From Anaerofustis stercorihominis (lineage in GTDB: Bacteria > Bacillota > Clostridia > Eubacteriales > Anaerofustaceae): a stretch of 64,000 nt of DNA. The stretch covers positions 57,554 to 121,553 of the forward strand of contig NZ_JANJZK010000007.1 of NCBI RefSeq assembly GCF_024623185.1, read 5' to 3'. Below are positions 17,239-26,871 of this stretch, in pieces. A program made the position numbers and the translations under genes. The notes under the pieces were generated by a model. That model did no database searches, was not told where the DNA came from, and saw nothing but the letters and a program-made list of their open reading frames with translations. Position 1 is the stretch's first letter, and every line of letters starts with the position of its first letter.

Positions 17239-17943
17239 ATGGAAAAATTAGAAATGTTATACGAAGGAAAAGCAAAAAAAGTATTTAAGACCGACAAGAA
17301 AGATGAATATATCATCGAATATAAAGATGACGCGACAGCATTCAACGGAAAGAAAAAAGATACTATTTCAAATAAAGGTGTAGTAAATAATAAGATGACG
17401 AGCATTATCTTTGGTATGCTTGAAGAAAAAGGTGTTCCTACACATTTTATTAAAATGCTTGACGACACACATCAGCTTGTAAAAGCAGTTGAAATCGTGC
17501 CTGTTGAAGTAATCATCAGAAATGTTGCTGCGGGTTCTATTTGTAAAAACTTAGGTTTGGAAGAAGGAATGGAGCTTGATCCTACAGTATTCGAATTCTG
17601 TTATAAAGAAGATAAATACGACGATCCTTTGATCAATGACTACCATGTACTTGCAATGGGACTTGCTACAAAAGAAGAAATCGAAACTATAAAAGATTAT
17701 ACTTTTAAAATCAATGAACTTCTAAAAGAATTCTTTATGAAAAGCAATCTAAAACTTATCGATTTCAAAATCGAATTCGGAAGATATAACGGACAAATCG
17801 TTTTAGCTGATGAAATCTCTCCTGATACTTGCAGACTTTGGGATAAAGATACAAACAGAAAAATGGACAAAGACAGATTTAGAAGAGACCTTGGTGATGT
17901 TGAAGAAACATATAAAGAAGTTTTGGACAGAATAAGTAAATAA
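17239..17943 (+). CDS. purC: SAICAR synthetase
   Basis: 234 residues, standard PurC length. Diagnostic segments are [10 protein letters not shown], the [17 protein letters not shown] signature, [10 protein letters not shown] and [13 protein letters not shown]. It joins CAIR and aspartate using ATP. It sits 14 bases after purE with AAGGAGAG, inside the pur operon. Confidence 0.96.
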   Translation: MEKLEMLYEGKAKKVFKTDKKDEYIIEYKDDATAFNGKKKDTISNKGVVNNKMTSIIFGMLEEKGVPTHFIKMLDDTHQLVKAVEIVPVEVIIRNVAAGSICKNLGLEEGMELDPTVFEFCYKEDKYDDPLINDYHVLAMGLATKEEIETIKDYTFKINELLKEFFMKSNLKLIDFKIEFGRYNGQIVLADEISPDTCRLWDKDTNRKMDKDRFRRDLGDVEETYKEVLDRISK

Positions 17944-17988
17944 TTGGTTTTAATCTTTAATACTTATAAAAAATAAGGAGAAATAACT

Positions 17989-19401
17989 TTGTATCAATCA
18001 GATAAATTTAAAGATGAATGCGGTGTAATGGGAGTACTTCAGGATACCCCCGAAAATACTGCGGCATATGTATATTTGGGACTTTACGCTCTTCAGCACA
18101 GAGGACAGGAAAGCTGCGGTATAGCAGTAAACAACGATACCGAAATCACTCAGCACAGAGGAATGGGGCTTGTTGGAGATGTATTCACATCCGAAGAGTT
18201 AAGGAAGCAAAAAGGCGATATTGCCATAGGACATGTAAGATATTCCACGGCAGGGGACAGCGATATCAAAAACGCTCAGCCTCTTACGGTAAACTGCAAA
18301 GACTGGCAGATAGCCCTTGCTCATAACGGCAACCTTGTAAATGCCGACGCAATAAAAAATATGCTTCAGGACGACGGTGTAATATTCATGACCAGTTCGG
18401 ATACCGAAGTTATCGCAAACTTGATTGCGAGAAACTATAAATTCGGTATAGTAGAGGCTCTTAAAAGAGTAGGACAAATAGTTAAAGGTGCATATGCTCT
18501 CGTCCTTACTATGGGTGATATGCTTATCGGTGTAAGGGATCCTTACGGACTAAGACCCTTATGCTTAGGTCAGCTGGATAACGGCGGTTACGCTCTAGCC
18601 AGCGAATCTTGTGCGCTCGACGCTATAAACGCCAAGTTTGTAAGAGACGTTGAACCGGGAGAAATAATCGTTATAAGCGATAAGAATATAGAAAGCTACA
18701 AAATTGAAAGCTGGGCTAAACCGAGAAGATGTATATTCGAACTCGTATACTTTGCAAGACCCGATAGTTTGATTGACGGCGATGAAGTTCATGAATCCAG
18801 AGCCAGAGCTGGAAAACTCCTTGCAAAGGTAGACGAAGGCAAGATAAATGCGGATGTTGTAATGGCGGTTCCCGACAGCGGAGTTTCCGCTGCGATAGGA
18901 TATGCGGAAGAGTCCGGTATTCCTTACGGTGTAGGTCTTATCAAAAACAGATATATCGGAAGGACTTTTATTCAGCCTACTCAGTCTATGCGTGAAGAAG
19001 GTGTCGATATAAAGCTAAATGTTTTAAGGTCAAACGTTGAAGGAAAAAGCGTAGTTTTGATAGACGACTCTATAGTCAGAGGTACTACTTCAAAGAGGAT
19101 AGTCGATAAACTTAAAAAAGCCGGTGCTAAAGAAGTCCACTTCAGAGTTGCTTCTCCTCCGACATCTTATAGCTGTTTCTTCGGTATAGATACACCGAAC
19201 AGAGATAAGCTCATTTCTTCCAAACTATCTATGGAAGAAATCAAAGATTTCATAGGTGCGGATTCTTTATATTATTTAACGATAGATGAACTTAAGCAAA
19301 CGGTTGCCGATTTTGATAAAGGTTACTGTATGGCATGTTTCAACGGAGATTATCCTATGGAAGTGCCTTTTAAAGAAGAACAGGTAAGGAGCAGTAAATA
19401 A
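17989..19401 (+). CDS. purF: Amidophosphoribosyltransferase
   Basis: 470 residues starting with TTG at 17989; AAGGAG lies eight bases before it. A short propeptide precedes the N-terminal nucleophile Cys11 in DECGVMG, followed by [13 protein letters not shown] of the glutaminase domain. The PRPP-binding motif is [14 protein letters not shown]. Cysteines in PRRCIFE, SYSCFFG and YCMACF match the Fe-S ligands of the Bacillus-type enzyme. It commits PRPP to purine synthesis by making phosphoribosylamine. Confidence 0.95.
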   Translation: MYQSDKFKDECGVMGVLQDTPENTAAYVYLGLYALQHRGQESCGIAVNNDTEITQHRGMGLVGDVFTSEELRKQKGDIAIGHVRYSTAGDSDIKNAQPLTVNCKDWQIALAHNGNLVNADAIKNMLQDDGVIFMTSSDTEVIANLIARNYKFGIVEALKRVGQIVKGAYALVLTMGDMLIGVRDPYGLRPLCLGQLDNGGYALASESCALDAINAKFVRDVEPGEIIVISDKNIESYKIESWAKPRRCIFELVYFARPDSLIDGDEVHESRARAGKLLAKVDEGKINADVVMAVPDSGVSAAIGYAEESGIPYGVGLIKNRYIGRTFIQPTQSMREEGVDIKLNVLRSNVEGKSVVLIDDSIVRGTTSKRIVDKLKKAGAKEVHFRVASPPTSYSCFFGIDTPNRDKLISSKLSMEEIKDFIGADSLYYLTIDELKQTVADFDKGYCMACFNGDYPMEVPFKEEQVRSSK

Positions 19402-19402
19402 A

Positions 19403-20434
19403 GTGGAAAAATTAACATATAAAAACAGCGGTGTGGATAAAGAAGCCGGTTATGAAAGTGTTGAACTTATAAAAAAACACGTTAAGGAAACGTTCAGTGA
19501 ATATGTACTTACCGGTCTTGGAAGCTTCGGAGGAGCGGTTGAGCTTCCCGAAGGATATAAAAAACCGGTACTTATAAGCGGTACCGACGGGGTAGGTACA
19601 AAACTCGTACTTGCTCATAAGCAGGATATTCACGATACTGTGGGTATCGACCTTGTCGCAATGTGTGTCAACGATATTTTATGTCACGGTGCAAGACCTT
19701 TATTCTTCCTTGATTATATAGCCTGCGGAAAAAACTTTCCCGAAAAAATCGAAGCTATAGTCAAAGGTGTAAGCGAAGGCTGCAAACAGGGTGAATGCGC
19801 ATTGGTAGGCGGTGAAACCGCCGAAATGCCTGGAATGTATAAAGAAGAAGATTATGACCTTGCGGGTTTTTGCGTAGGTGTTGTGGACAAGGATAAATTT
19901 ATCTCGGGCAAAAATATAAAAGCCGGTGATAAAATCATCGGGCTTCCTTCAAGCGGTCCTCACAGCAACGGATATTCTCTATTAAGAAAGCTCTTCTTTG
20001 ATATAAAAGGCTATGAAGTGGATACTTACGTTGAAAGTCTTGGTACCACAATAGGAAAAGCACTTTTGACTCCTACAAAGATTTACGTAAAGAGTATCCT
20101 TCCTTTGCTTGATAAAGTAGATATCAAAGGTATGTGCCATATCACGGGCGGCGGATTTGTCGAAAATATCCCTCGTGTTATTCCTAAGGGACTTTGTGCT
20201 AAAATAGATACCAAAAAAGTAGATGTACTTCCTATATTTGATTTGATATCAAAAGAAGGCGAAATCGACAGAAAAGAAATGTTCTCCACTTTCAATATGG
20301 GTATCGGGTTTGCGGTTGTTGTTGATGACAAAGATGTGGATAAGACGGTCAAAGAGCTTGAAAGTTTAGGTGAAAAACCGGTTGTATTCGGAGAAGTAAC
20401 CGAAGGCGAGGAGAAGATCGAATTATGTCTTTAA
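19403..20434 (+). CDS. purM: Phosphoribosylformylglycinamidine cyclo-ligase (AIR synthetase)
   Basis: 343 residues beginning with GTG one base after the purF stop; the ribosome site AAGGAG lies inside the end of pur[42 protein letters not shown] and [13 protein letters not shown] are PurM signatures. It closes FGAM to AIR using ATP. Its last ten bases overlap purN. Confidence 0.95.
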   Translation: MEKLTYKNSGVDKEAGYESVELIKKHVKETFSEYVLTGLGSFGGAVELPEGYKKPVLISGTDGVGTKLVLAHKQDIHDTVGIDLVAMCVNDILCHGARPLFFLDYIACGKNFPEKIEAIVKGVSEGCKQGECALVGGETAEMPGMYKEEDYDLAGFCVGVVDKDKFISGKNIKAGDKIIGLPSSGPHSNGYSLLRKLFFDIKGYEVDTYVESLGTTIGKALLTPTKIYVKSILPLLDKVDIKGMCHITGGGFVENIPRVIPKGLCAKIDTKKVDVLPIFDLISKEGEIDRKEMFSTFNMGIGFAVVVDDKDVDKTVKELESLGEKPVVFGEVTEGEEKIELCL

Positions 20435-21045
20435 AGAAAATCGCTGTTTTGATAAGCGGAGGCGGAAGTAATCTTCAAGCCGTAATAGATAAAGTACATA
20501 AGAAAGACGGGATAATAGATGTTGTTATTTCCGATGAAGATGACGCGTACGGACTAACAAGAGCCAAAAATGCAGATATTGATACTTTGGTTATAAATAA
20601 TAAAAGCTATCCAACCAGAGAAGAATTTGCGGATAAAATAAAAGAAGAACTGTTAAACAGAAATATCGACTTAATAGTTCTTGCAGGGTTTATGAAAATC
20701 CTTCCTCCTTCATTTGCCAAAACATTTAAAAATAAGATAATCAACGTACACCCTTCTTTGATACCTTCTTTCTGCGGTAAGGGGTATTACGGGATAAAGG
20801 TACACGAAGCTGTACTTAACTACGGTGCAAAGATAACCGGAGCTACCGTTCATTTTGCCGATGAAGGAGCAGATACCGGACCCATAATAATCCAGGGCAC
20901 CGTCCCTGTATTTACCGAAGATACTCCCGAGATATTACAAAAGAGAGTTTTGGAAGTTGAACACATGATTTTGCCTAAGGCGGTAAGTTTATTCTGTTTG
21001 GATAAGCTTGTGGTAAAAGGCAGGATAGTATATATTAAAGAATAA
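20425..21045 (+). CDS. purN: Phosphoribosylglycinamide formyltransferase, folate-dependent
   Basis: 206 residues. The N-terminal [13 protein letters not shown] is the phosphate-binding motif. Catalytic residues appear in INVHPSLIP (Asn and His), and the Asp in [17 protein letters not shown]. It transfers a formyl group from 10-formyl-THF to GAR. The ATG overlaps the purM end by ten bases, indicating coupled translation. Confidence 0.95.
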   Translation: MSLKKIAVLISGGGSNLQAVIDKVHKKDGIIDVVISDEDDAYGLTRAKNADIDTLVINNKSYPTREEFADKIKEELLNRNIDLIVLAGFMKILPPSFAKTFKNKIINVHPSLIPSFCGKGYYGIKVHEAVLNYGAKITGATVHFADEGADTGPIIIQGTVPVFTEDTPEILQKRVLEVEHMILPKAVSLFCLDKLVVKGRIVYIKE

Positions 21046-21072
21046 ATCAGATTTTATTAAGGAGATATACCA

Positions 21073-22614
21073 ATGATTAAAAGAGCACTTATAAGCGTTT
21101 CTGATAAGACGGGCATAGTAGATGTAGCAAGAGAACTCGAAGAAATGGGAGTAGAAATAATTTCTACGGGCGGAACTAAAAAAACACTGGAAGAAGAAGG
21201 CATAAAAGTTATTTCCGTTGAAGATGTTACAGGTTTCCCCGAATGTTTGAACGGAAGAGTAAAGACTCTTCATCCCGGGGTTATGGCAGGTCTTCTCGCA
21301 AAAAGAGATAACGAAGAACATATGCAGCATTTATTTGATTTATCTATCGAACCTATAGATATGATAATTGTAAACTTATATCCTTTCAAGAATACAATTT
21401 TAAGAGAAGGCTGTACTTTTGAAGAAGCGATAGAAAATATAGATATCGGCGGACCTACGATGCTTAGAGCTGCCGCTAAAAATTTCCAAGATGTTGCTGT
21501 TGTGATAGACCCGAGTGATTACGATGTCGTTTTAGGTGAACTTAGAGAAAAAGGCGAAGTTTCTTACGATACAAAACTAAATTTAGCTAAAAAAGTATTT
21601 ATGTCGACAAGTTATTATGATACATTAATAGCAAGTTATTTGAGAGAACAGGTAGGAGATGATTCTTATCCCGAAACTCTTACCCTTTGCTATGATAAAG
21701 CTCAGGACTTGAGATACGGAGAAAATCCTCATCAGGACGCTGTTTTTTATAAAGAAGTACGTCCTATGATAGGTTCTCTTCCTCTTTCAAAACAGCTTCA
21801 CGGTAAAGAGCTTTCTTATAATAACATCAACGACACCAACGGTGCACTTGAGATATTAAAGGAATACAGCGATGAACCAACCATAGTAGCGGTAAAACAC
21901 GCAAATCCTTGCGGGATAGCTTCAGATGCTTCTATCGCAGTTGCATTTAAAAAATGTTATGAAGCGGATCCTCAGTCCATATTTGGTGGTATAATCGCTT
22001 CAAATGAAGAAATAGACGAAGAAACAGCTCTTCAAATCAGCAATATTTTTATTGAAGTAGTCGTTGCTCCAAGCTATACTGATGAAGCCTTAAAGATACT
22101 TACAAAGAAGAAAAATATAAGAATATTGCAGCTTGATGATATAAAACACAATCAGGAAGGCAAAGATATTAAGAAAGTTATGGGCGGGCTTCTTATGCAG
22201 GCAAGAGATACCAAGCTTTTAAGCGATGAATTAAAAGTGGTTACTAAAAGACAGCCTACGAATAAAGAAATGCAGGATTTGATTTTCTCATGGAAAGCAG
22301 TTAAGCATACGAAGTCTAATGCTATTTCAATAGCAAAAGATAAGATACTCGTTGCCAACGGTCCCGGTCAGGTAAGCAGGATATGGGCACTTGAAAATGC
22401 CGTTAAACAAGGCGGAGAAAGCGTAAAGGGAGCGGTCCTCGCATCCGATGCATTCTTCCCATTTGACGACTGTGTAAAAGCTGCTTATGAAGCAGGCATA
22501 ACCGCTATAATCCAGCCCGGCGGTTCGATAAGAGATGAAGATTCTATAAAAGCTTGTAATGAATATGGTATTGCCATGGTATTTACAGGAGTTAGACATT
22601 TTAAACATTCATAA
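21073..22614 (+). CDS. purH: Bifunctional AICAR transformylase/IMP cyclohydrolase
   Basis: 513 residues. The N-terminal IMP cyclohydrolase (MGS-like) domain has ISVSDKTGIV, STGGTKKTL and NGRVKTLHPGVM. The C-terminal transformylase has the catalytic KHANPCGIA and ends with GGSIRDEDSI...FTGVRHFKH. It performs the last two steps to IMP. It follows purN by 27 bases with AAGGAGAT and precedes purD. Confidence 0.96.
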   Translation: MIKRALISVSDKTGIVDVARELEEMGVEIISTGGTKKTLEEEGIKVISVEDVTGFPECLNGRVKTLHPGVMAGLLAKRDNEEHMQHLFDLSIEPIDMIIVNLYPFKNTILREGCTFEEAIENIDIGGPTMLRAAAKNFQDVAVVIDPSDYDVVLGELREKGEVSYDTKLNLAKKVFMSTSYYDTLIASYLREQVGDDSYPETLTLCYDKAQDLRYGENPHQDAVFYKEVRPMIGSLPLSKQLHGKELSYNNINDTNGALEILKEYSDEPTIVAVKHANPCGIASDASIAVAFKKCYEADPQSIFGGIIASNEEIDEETALQISNIFIEVVVAPSYTDEALKILTKKKNIRILQLDDIKHNQEGKDIKKVMGGLLMQARDTKLLSDELKVVTKRQPTNKEMQDLIFSWKAVKHTKSNAISIAKDKILVANGPGQVSRIWALENAVKQGGESVKGAVLASDAFFPFDDCVKAAYEAGITAIIQPGGSIRDEDSIKACNEYGIAMVFTGVRHFKHS

Positions 22615-22628
22615 AAGGAGAAATTGAA

Positions 22629-23879
22629 ATGAAAGTTTTAGTAGTTGGTTCCGGTGGCAGGGAACACGCATTAGTTTACAAATTAAAGCAAAGTCCATTG
22701 GTCACGGAGGTATTCTGTGCACCCGGTAATGCGGGGATAGCGAATATCGCGGAATGCGTAGATATCAAAGTTGACGACATAGACTCTCTTAAAGAGTTTG
22801 CCAAGACAAATGAAATAGGTCTTACCGTAATAGGTCCCGAACTTCCATTGGTCATGGGTATTGTGGATGAATTTGAAAAAGAAGGTCTTAAAGTTTTCGG
22901 TCCCAATAAGAAGTGCGCGGCTTTTGAAGGAAGCAAAGGGCTTACAAAGAGATTTTTGGAAAAATATAAAATACCTACAGCTAAATATTTGGAAGTCACC
23001 ACATATGAAGAAGGTGTGAAAAACCTTGAAAACTTCGGTTTTCCTGTGGTTGTCAAAGCTGACGGGTTAGCTGCAGGCAAAGGCGTTATAATCTGCGAAA
23101 ACAGGGAAATGGCTGTTAATGCTTTAAAAGACATTATGGTCGACAAAGTATTCGGAGATTCCGGAAACAGTGTCGTTATCGAAGAATTTTTAACGGGAAC
23201 CGAACTTTCCACACTTTGTTTCGTTGACGGCAATAAAATAATCCCTATGGAAAGTGCAAGGGATTATAAGCCTGCCTACGATAATGATGAAGGTCTAAAT
23301 ACAGGTGGTATGGGCAACTATTCTCCAAACAAGATTTTTGACGATAAACTAAATGCAAAAGTCAGGACAAAGATCTTAGACCCTATCATAAAGGGATTTA
23401 AAAGTGAAGAACTGGACTATAAAGGAGTGCTTTTCATTGGTCTTATGGTTGAAAACGGAGAACCTAAAGTCCTTGAATTCAATGTTCGTTTCGGCGACCC
23501 GGAAACACAAGTCGTAATGTTAAGACTTGAAAGCGACCTTGCGAATATCATGCTCAATACCGCAGACGGTATCCTTGAAGAAGACGATATCGTATGGTCT
23601 GATGAATCTTCTGTCTGTGTGGTTATGGTTTCCGGAGGATATCCTGAAAGCTATGAAAACGGAAAAGTAATAAGCGGACTTGATAAAGTAAGCGAAGATG
23701 TTATAGTATTTCATGCAGGAACGAAAAGAGAAGGCGAAGATATCGTTACAAACGGAGGCAGAGTCCTTAACATTTGTGCAGTAGGTGAAACCTTGGATGA
23801 AGCGAGAGAAAAAGTATATAACGAAGTAAATAAGATTTCTTATGACGGAGCTTATTTCAGAAACGATATTGCAAGATAA
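22629..23879 (+). CDS. purD: Phosphoribosylamine-glycine ligase
   Basis: 416 residues. The N-terminal GSGGREHAL motif, the ATP-grasp region VKADGLAAGKGVI, and NTGGMGNYSP and LEFNVRFGDPETQ are PurD signatures. It joins phosphoribosylamine and glycine. It is the last purine gene of the operon. The next gene begins 12 bases later, so transcription may continue into the MBL/DUF3006 pair. Confidence 0.96.
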   Translation: MKVLVVGSGGREHALVYKLKQSPLVTEVFCAPGNAGIANIAECVDIKVDDIDSLKEFAKTNEIGLTVIGPELPLVMGIVDEFEKEGLKVFGPNKKCAAFEGSKGLTKRFLEKYKIPTAKYLEVTTYEEGVKNLENFGFPVVVKADGLAAGKGVIICENREMAVNALKDIMVDKVFGDSGNSVVIEEFLTGTELSTLCFVDGNKIIPMESARDYKPAYDNDEGLNTGGMGNYSPNKIFDDKLNAKVRTKILDPIIKGFKSEELDYKGVLFIGLMVENGEPKVLEFNVRFGDPETQVVMLRLESDLANIMLNTADGILEEDDIVWSDESSVCVVMVSGGYPESYENGKVISGLDKVSEDVIVFHAGTKREGEDIVTNGGRVLNICAVGETLDEAREKVYNEVNKISYDGAYFRNDIAR

Positions 23880-23891
23880 AAAAGGTAACTA

Positions 23892-24788
23892 ATGACTAAA
23901 ACTAAAAAAATAATGATAATATTGCTGGCAGTAGTTTTAACTTTTATGACTGCTGCCTGCAGTTCTGATTTACAGGATTTATATTCTTTTGTAAGCGGGG
24001 ATGATTACATATCAGAAATAGAAGACGGTTCGACCCTAGTTGAAGATATAGATGTAGGTCAGGGCGACAGCTATTTGATTTCTAATTCCGGTTTTGGGAA
24101 TATACTAATAGATACCGGAGATACCGAGCATAAAGATATTTTGGTTTCTCATCTTAAAAAGAGAGGGATCAAGAAAATAGATTATGTTATTTTGACTCAC
24201 CCTCATTCCGACCATATAGGGGGAATGACAGGTGTACTCGATAATTTTAAAGTAGAAAATATTTATATGCCTAAAATGACACATAATACCGCTACATTTA
24301 AAAAGATGATAAATAAAGTAAAAGAGAAAAATCTTTACTTTAAAGAAGCTAAAAGCGGTGTCAAGATAAGTCTCGGTAAGGGAAGCAGTATAAACTTTTT
24401 GTCTCCCACAAAGGATATGTCTTTGAAGGACTTGGATAATTCCGATGCGGTATGCATGTTAAAGACAAACGGAAGGAAAGTTTTGTTTACGGGAGATATA
24501 TTTAAAGAAACAGAGCTTAAATTGATTCCGAGGATAGGTAAGATAGATATTTTAAAGGTTGCTCATCACGGAAGTCATAAAGCAACCAGCAAAGAATTAT
24601 TGACATCTTCTAAGCCTGAATATGCAATGATAGGTGTGGGAGAAGACAATAAATATGACCATCCGTCTAAGTCCGCTTTAAACAGACTGGATAAATATAA
24701 TGTTAAAGTCTACAGAACGGATCTTAACGGAAATATCGGATTTACAATAAACAATGATGGAAGTATTGAAGTAAACACTAGCAGGTAA
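23892..24788 (+). CDS. Secreted ComEC-like MBL-fold lipoprotein
   Basis: 298 residues. A hydrophobic signal segment ends in a lipobox TAAC (Cys23), so the protein is expected to be lipid-anchored outside the membrane. The metallo-beta-lactamase fold shows THPHSDH (His103, His105, Asp107, His108), LFTGDI and VAHHGSHKATS, the pattern of the C-terminal nuclease-like domain of ComEC/Rec2. Such stand-alone proteins are common in Clostridia, often beside DUF3006 as here. The role could be extracellular DNA or phosphodiester hydrolysis; the substrate is unproven. The ComEC of this window lacks this domain. Confidence 0.85.
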   Translation: MTKTKKIMIILLAVVLTFMTAACSSDLQDLYSFVSGDDYISEIEDGSTLVEDIDVGQGDSYLISNSGFGNILIDTGDTEHKDILVSHLKKRGIKKIDYVILTHPHSDHIGGMTGVLDNFKVENIYMPKMTHNTATFKKMINKVKEKNLYFKEAKSGVKISLGKGSSINFLSPTKDMSLKDLDNSDAVCMLKTNGRKVLFTGDIFKETELKLIPRIGKIDILKVAHHGSHKATSKELLTSSKPEYAMIGVGEDNKYDHPSKSALNRLDKYNVKVYRTDLNGNIGFTINNDGSIEVNTSR

Positions 24789-24791
24789 GTT

Positions 24792-24974
24792 ATGATAAAA
24801 GGTATAATAGATAGATTTGAAAACGATAAAGTCGTAATAGAATTTGAAGATTTGAAAATCGGAGTACTCCCTAAGAATATCTTTAAAAAAGGTATAGAAG
24901 AAGGGGATGAAGTGACTCTTGACATAGATACAAAACATACAAAAAATATTGATATTGATGAACTATTCAAATAG
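24792..24974 (+). CDS. DUF3006 family protein
   Basis: 60-residue protein, MIKGIIDRFENDKVVIEFED at the N-terminus, then a basic/acidic beta-rich core, characteristic of DUF3006. The family is typically encoded directly after ComEC-like MBL proteins, and here it begins three bases after that gene. Function is unknown; a small beta-barrel partner of the MBL protein is a reasonable guess. Confidence 0.75.
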   Translation: MIKGIIDRFENDKVVIEFEDLKIGVLPKNIFKKGIEEGDEVTLDIDTKHTKNIDIDELFK

Positions 24975-24992
24975 TCATATGAGGAGATATTT

Positions 24993-25784
24993 ATGAGCGA
25001 ATATTACATGAAAATGAAAGAATTGATTTCCAGGCTCAAAGCCGACGGATACAGCATTACGGGAAGGATGATAAAACACTATATCGATATAGGTATCCTT
25101 CAAAAACCGGAGTATAAATGCCCCAATCAGGCTTTATATGCAGACTTTCATTATATAAGACTTAAAAGGATTTTATCAAGTAAGAAATCAGGAAAAAGCA
25201 TTGCCAAAATCAAAGATGAAATATTTAAAGAAAATGACGATTTACTTATTAAAATCAAAAAAGATGATTTAGACAGTTATGATATAAATGAAATTATCAA
25301 AAAATTGGGTATAGTCGAAAAAGAAGAAGCGGATCTAATAAAGAGCGAACTTAATGATAATAAGACTTATACAAAAGTCGATATATTGGAAAAGCTTGAC
25401 AGTGACGGAAGTATACTCGATTTAGCCGTTGATACGGGAGTAATTTCAGATAAAGATACTTACAACAGTTATGAACTTTATATTTTGATTTGCATAAAGA
25501 ATTTAATAAAAGTAAAAAAACAAAATAAAAATGCAAGCGGACAGCTTATAGAGAGAATAAGCGAGATTTCAAAGCTAAACAGTATTGCTAATGAAATTTC
25601 ATATTTAATAAACAGTGATAAAGATAACTCTTGGCTTTACACTTATCTTTTAGAGTCAATCGTTTTAAGTAAAGTCGATAAGAAAATCATTAGAAAACCC
25701 ATAACGGAAGATGATGATTATAAATATAAAAAAGCTTTGGAAGATTTGGAAAGCATGGAATTTGATAAAAACTATGAGGGATAG
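24993..25784 (+). CDS. MerR-like HTH domain protein of unknown role
   Basis: 263 residues. The N-terminal 70 residues look like a MerR-type winged helix (ISRLKADGYSITGRMIKHYIDIGIL, then YADFHYIRLKRIL). The remaining 190 residues are charged and helical with no recognised domain. It is followed 10 bases later by the yhaO/yhaN pair, so it could regulate DNA repair genes, but no binding site was identified. AGGAGAT precedes the ATG. Confidence 0.6.
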   Translation: MSEYYMKMKELISRLKADGYSITGRMIKHYIDIGILQKPEYKCPNQALYADFHYIRLKRILSSKKSGKSIAKIKDEIFKENDDLLIKIKKDDLDSYDINEIIKKLGIVEKEEADLIKSELNDNKTYTKVDILEKLDSDGSILDLAVDTGVISDKDTYNSYELYILICIKNLIKVKKQNKNASGQLIERISEISKLNSIANEISYLINSDKDNSWLYTYLLESIVLSKVDKKIIRKPITEDDDYKYKKALEDLESMEFDKNYEG

Positions 25785-25794
25785 GAGGTAGATT

Positions 25795-26871
25795 ATGAAG
25801 TTTATACATACAGCGGATTTACATCTCGGTTCTTCGTTTCTATCTTCTTCTTTTGATAAAAACACCGCAAAAGAAAGAAGAGAAGATTTATTTAAAGCAT
25901 TCAATAAATTGATATTAGCCTGCAAAAAAAGAGAAGCGGATATTCTTTTGATTGCAGGTGATTTATTTGAAGATGAGTTGGTCAGAGCCAGTGATGTAAA
26001 CAGGATAATAGACGGATTTAAAATGATTCCCGAAGTAAAAGTAGTAATAGCGGCGGGAAATCACGATTATATCCATGAAAAATCTTTTTATAAATTACTT
26101 TCTTTTCCGAAGAATGTAACTATATTCGATAGCGATACATTGGATAAGATAGAGTTTGAGGAAATAAATACTTGTGTTTACGGGCTTAGTTTCCTAAAAA
26201 AACATTATGAAGAAGATATTTTTGAAGTACCCGAACTTGATTTCAGTAAAAACAATATACTTCTCCTTCACTGTGATGCAATAAGTAAGACTAGTGATTA
26301 TCTTCCTGTTAATAAGAATAAGCTTGCATCTTCGGGATTTGATTACTGTGCTTTGGGTCATATACATAAGTCTGTCAAATTATCGAATAATTCTGTATAT
26401 CCGGGCAGTTTGGAGCCTTTGGACTTTTCCGAAACGGGGTATCACGGATATATATTCGGAGAAATAATAGATAAAAAAACCGGTGTCAAACTAATTAAAA
26501 GTAACATCAAGCAGTTTGTAAGTTTCGGTGTAAATATAACGGGTATAGAGTCTCTTGAAGAGGTCATAAACCTAATAAAAACCGAGGCTAAGATAGGATT
26601 GGACAAGTTCTTATTTAGAGTGAGCATTGAAGGTACTTTGAGTGACTTGGTTAAAATGGAAGATATAAAAACCAGGTTAAACGAAGAGTTTTATTATATA
26701 GAAGTAGTCGACAATACCGCAGTTGATTATAATATAGCTAAGATTTATGCGGAAAATAAGGATAATGTCATCGGTCATTATATAAAAGCATTAAAAGGCA
26801 AAGATGACGAAATAGATACGGAAGCATTGTATCTGGGTCTTGATGCACTTCTTAACGAGGGGGCTAAATAG
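25795..26871 (+). CDS. DNA double-strand-break repair nuclease subunit, SbcD/YhaO-like
   Basis: 358 residues. Calcineurin-type phosphoesterase motifs are in order: HTADLHLGS, LLIAGDLFED, AAGNHDYI, LLHCDA and ALGHIHKSV. This is the metal-dependent nuclease fold of Mre11/SbcD. Its neighbour, starting at the very next base, is an SbcC/YhaN-type ATPase, so the two form the usual SbcCD-like complex that trims DNA hairpins and protein-blocked ends. A strong AGGAGG lies before the ATG. Confidence 0.9.
   Translation: MKFIHTADLHLGSSFLSSSFDKNTAKERREDLFKAFNKLILACKKREADILLIAGDLFEDELVRASDVNRIIDGFKMIPEVKVVIAAGNHDYIHEKSFYKLLSFPKNVTIFDSDTLDKIEFEEINTCVYGLSFLKKHYEEDIFEVPELDFSKNNILLLHCDAISKTSDYLPVNKNKLASSGFDYCALGHIHKSVKLSNNSVYPGSLEPLDFSETGYHGYIFGEIIDKKTGVKLIKSNIKQFVSFGVNITGIESLEEVINLIKTEAKIGLDKFLFRVSIEGTLSDLVKMEDIKTRLNEEFYYIEVVDNTAVDYNIAKIYAENKDNVIGHYIKALKGKDDEIDTEALYLGLDALLNEGAK

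Noticed and set aside
22676..23233. Minus-strand frame of 185 codons opposite purD
   Set aside because: No similarity to a known family and fully antisense to a conserved purD.
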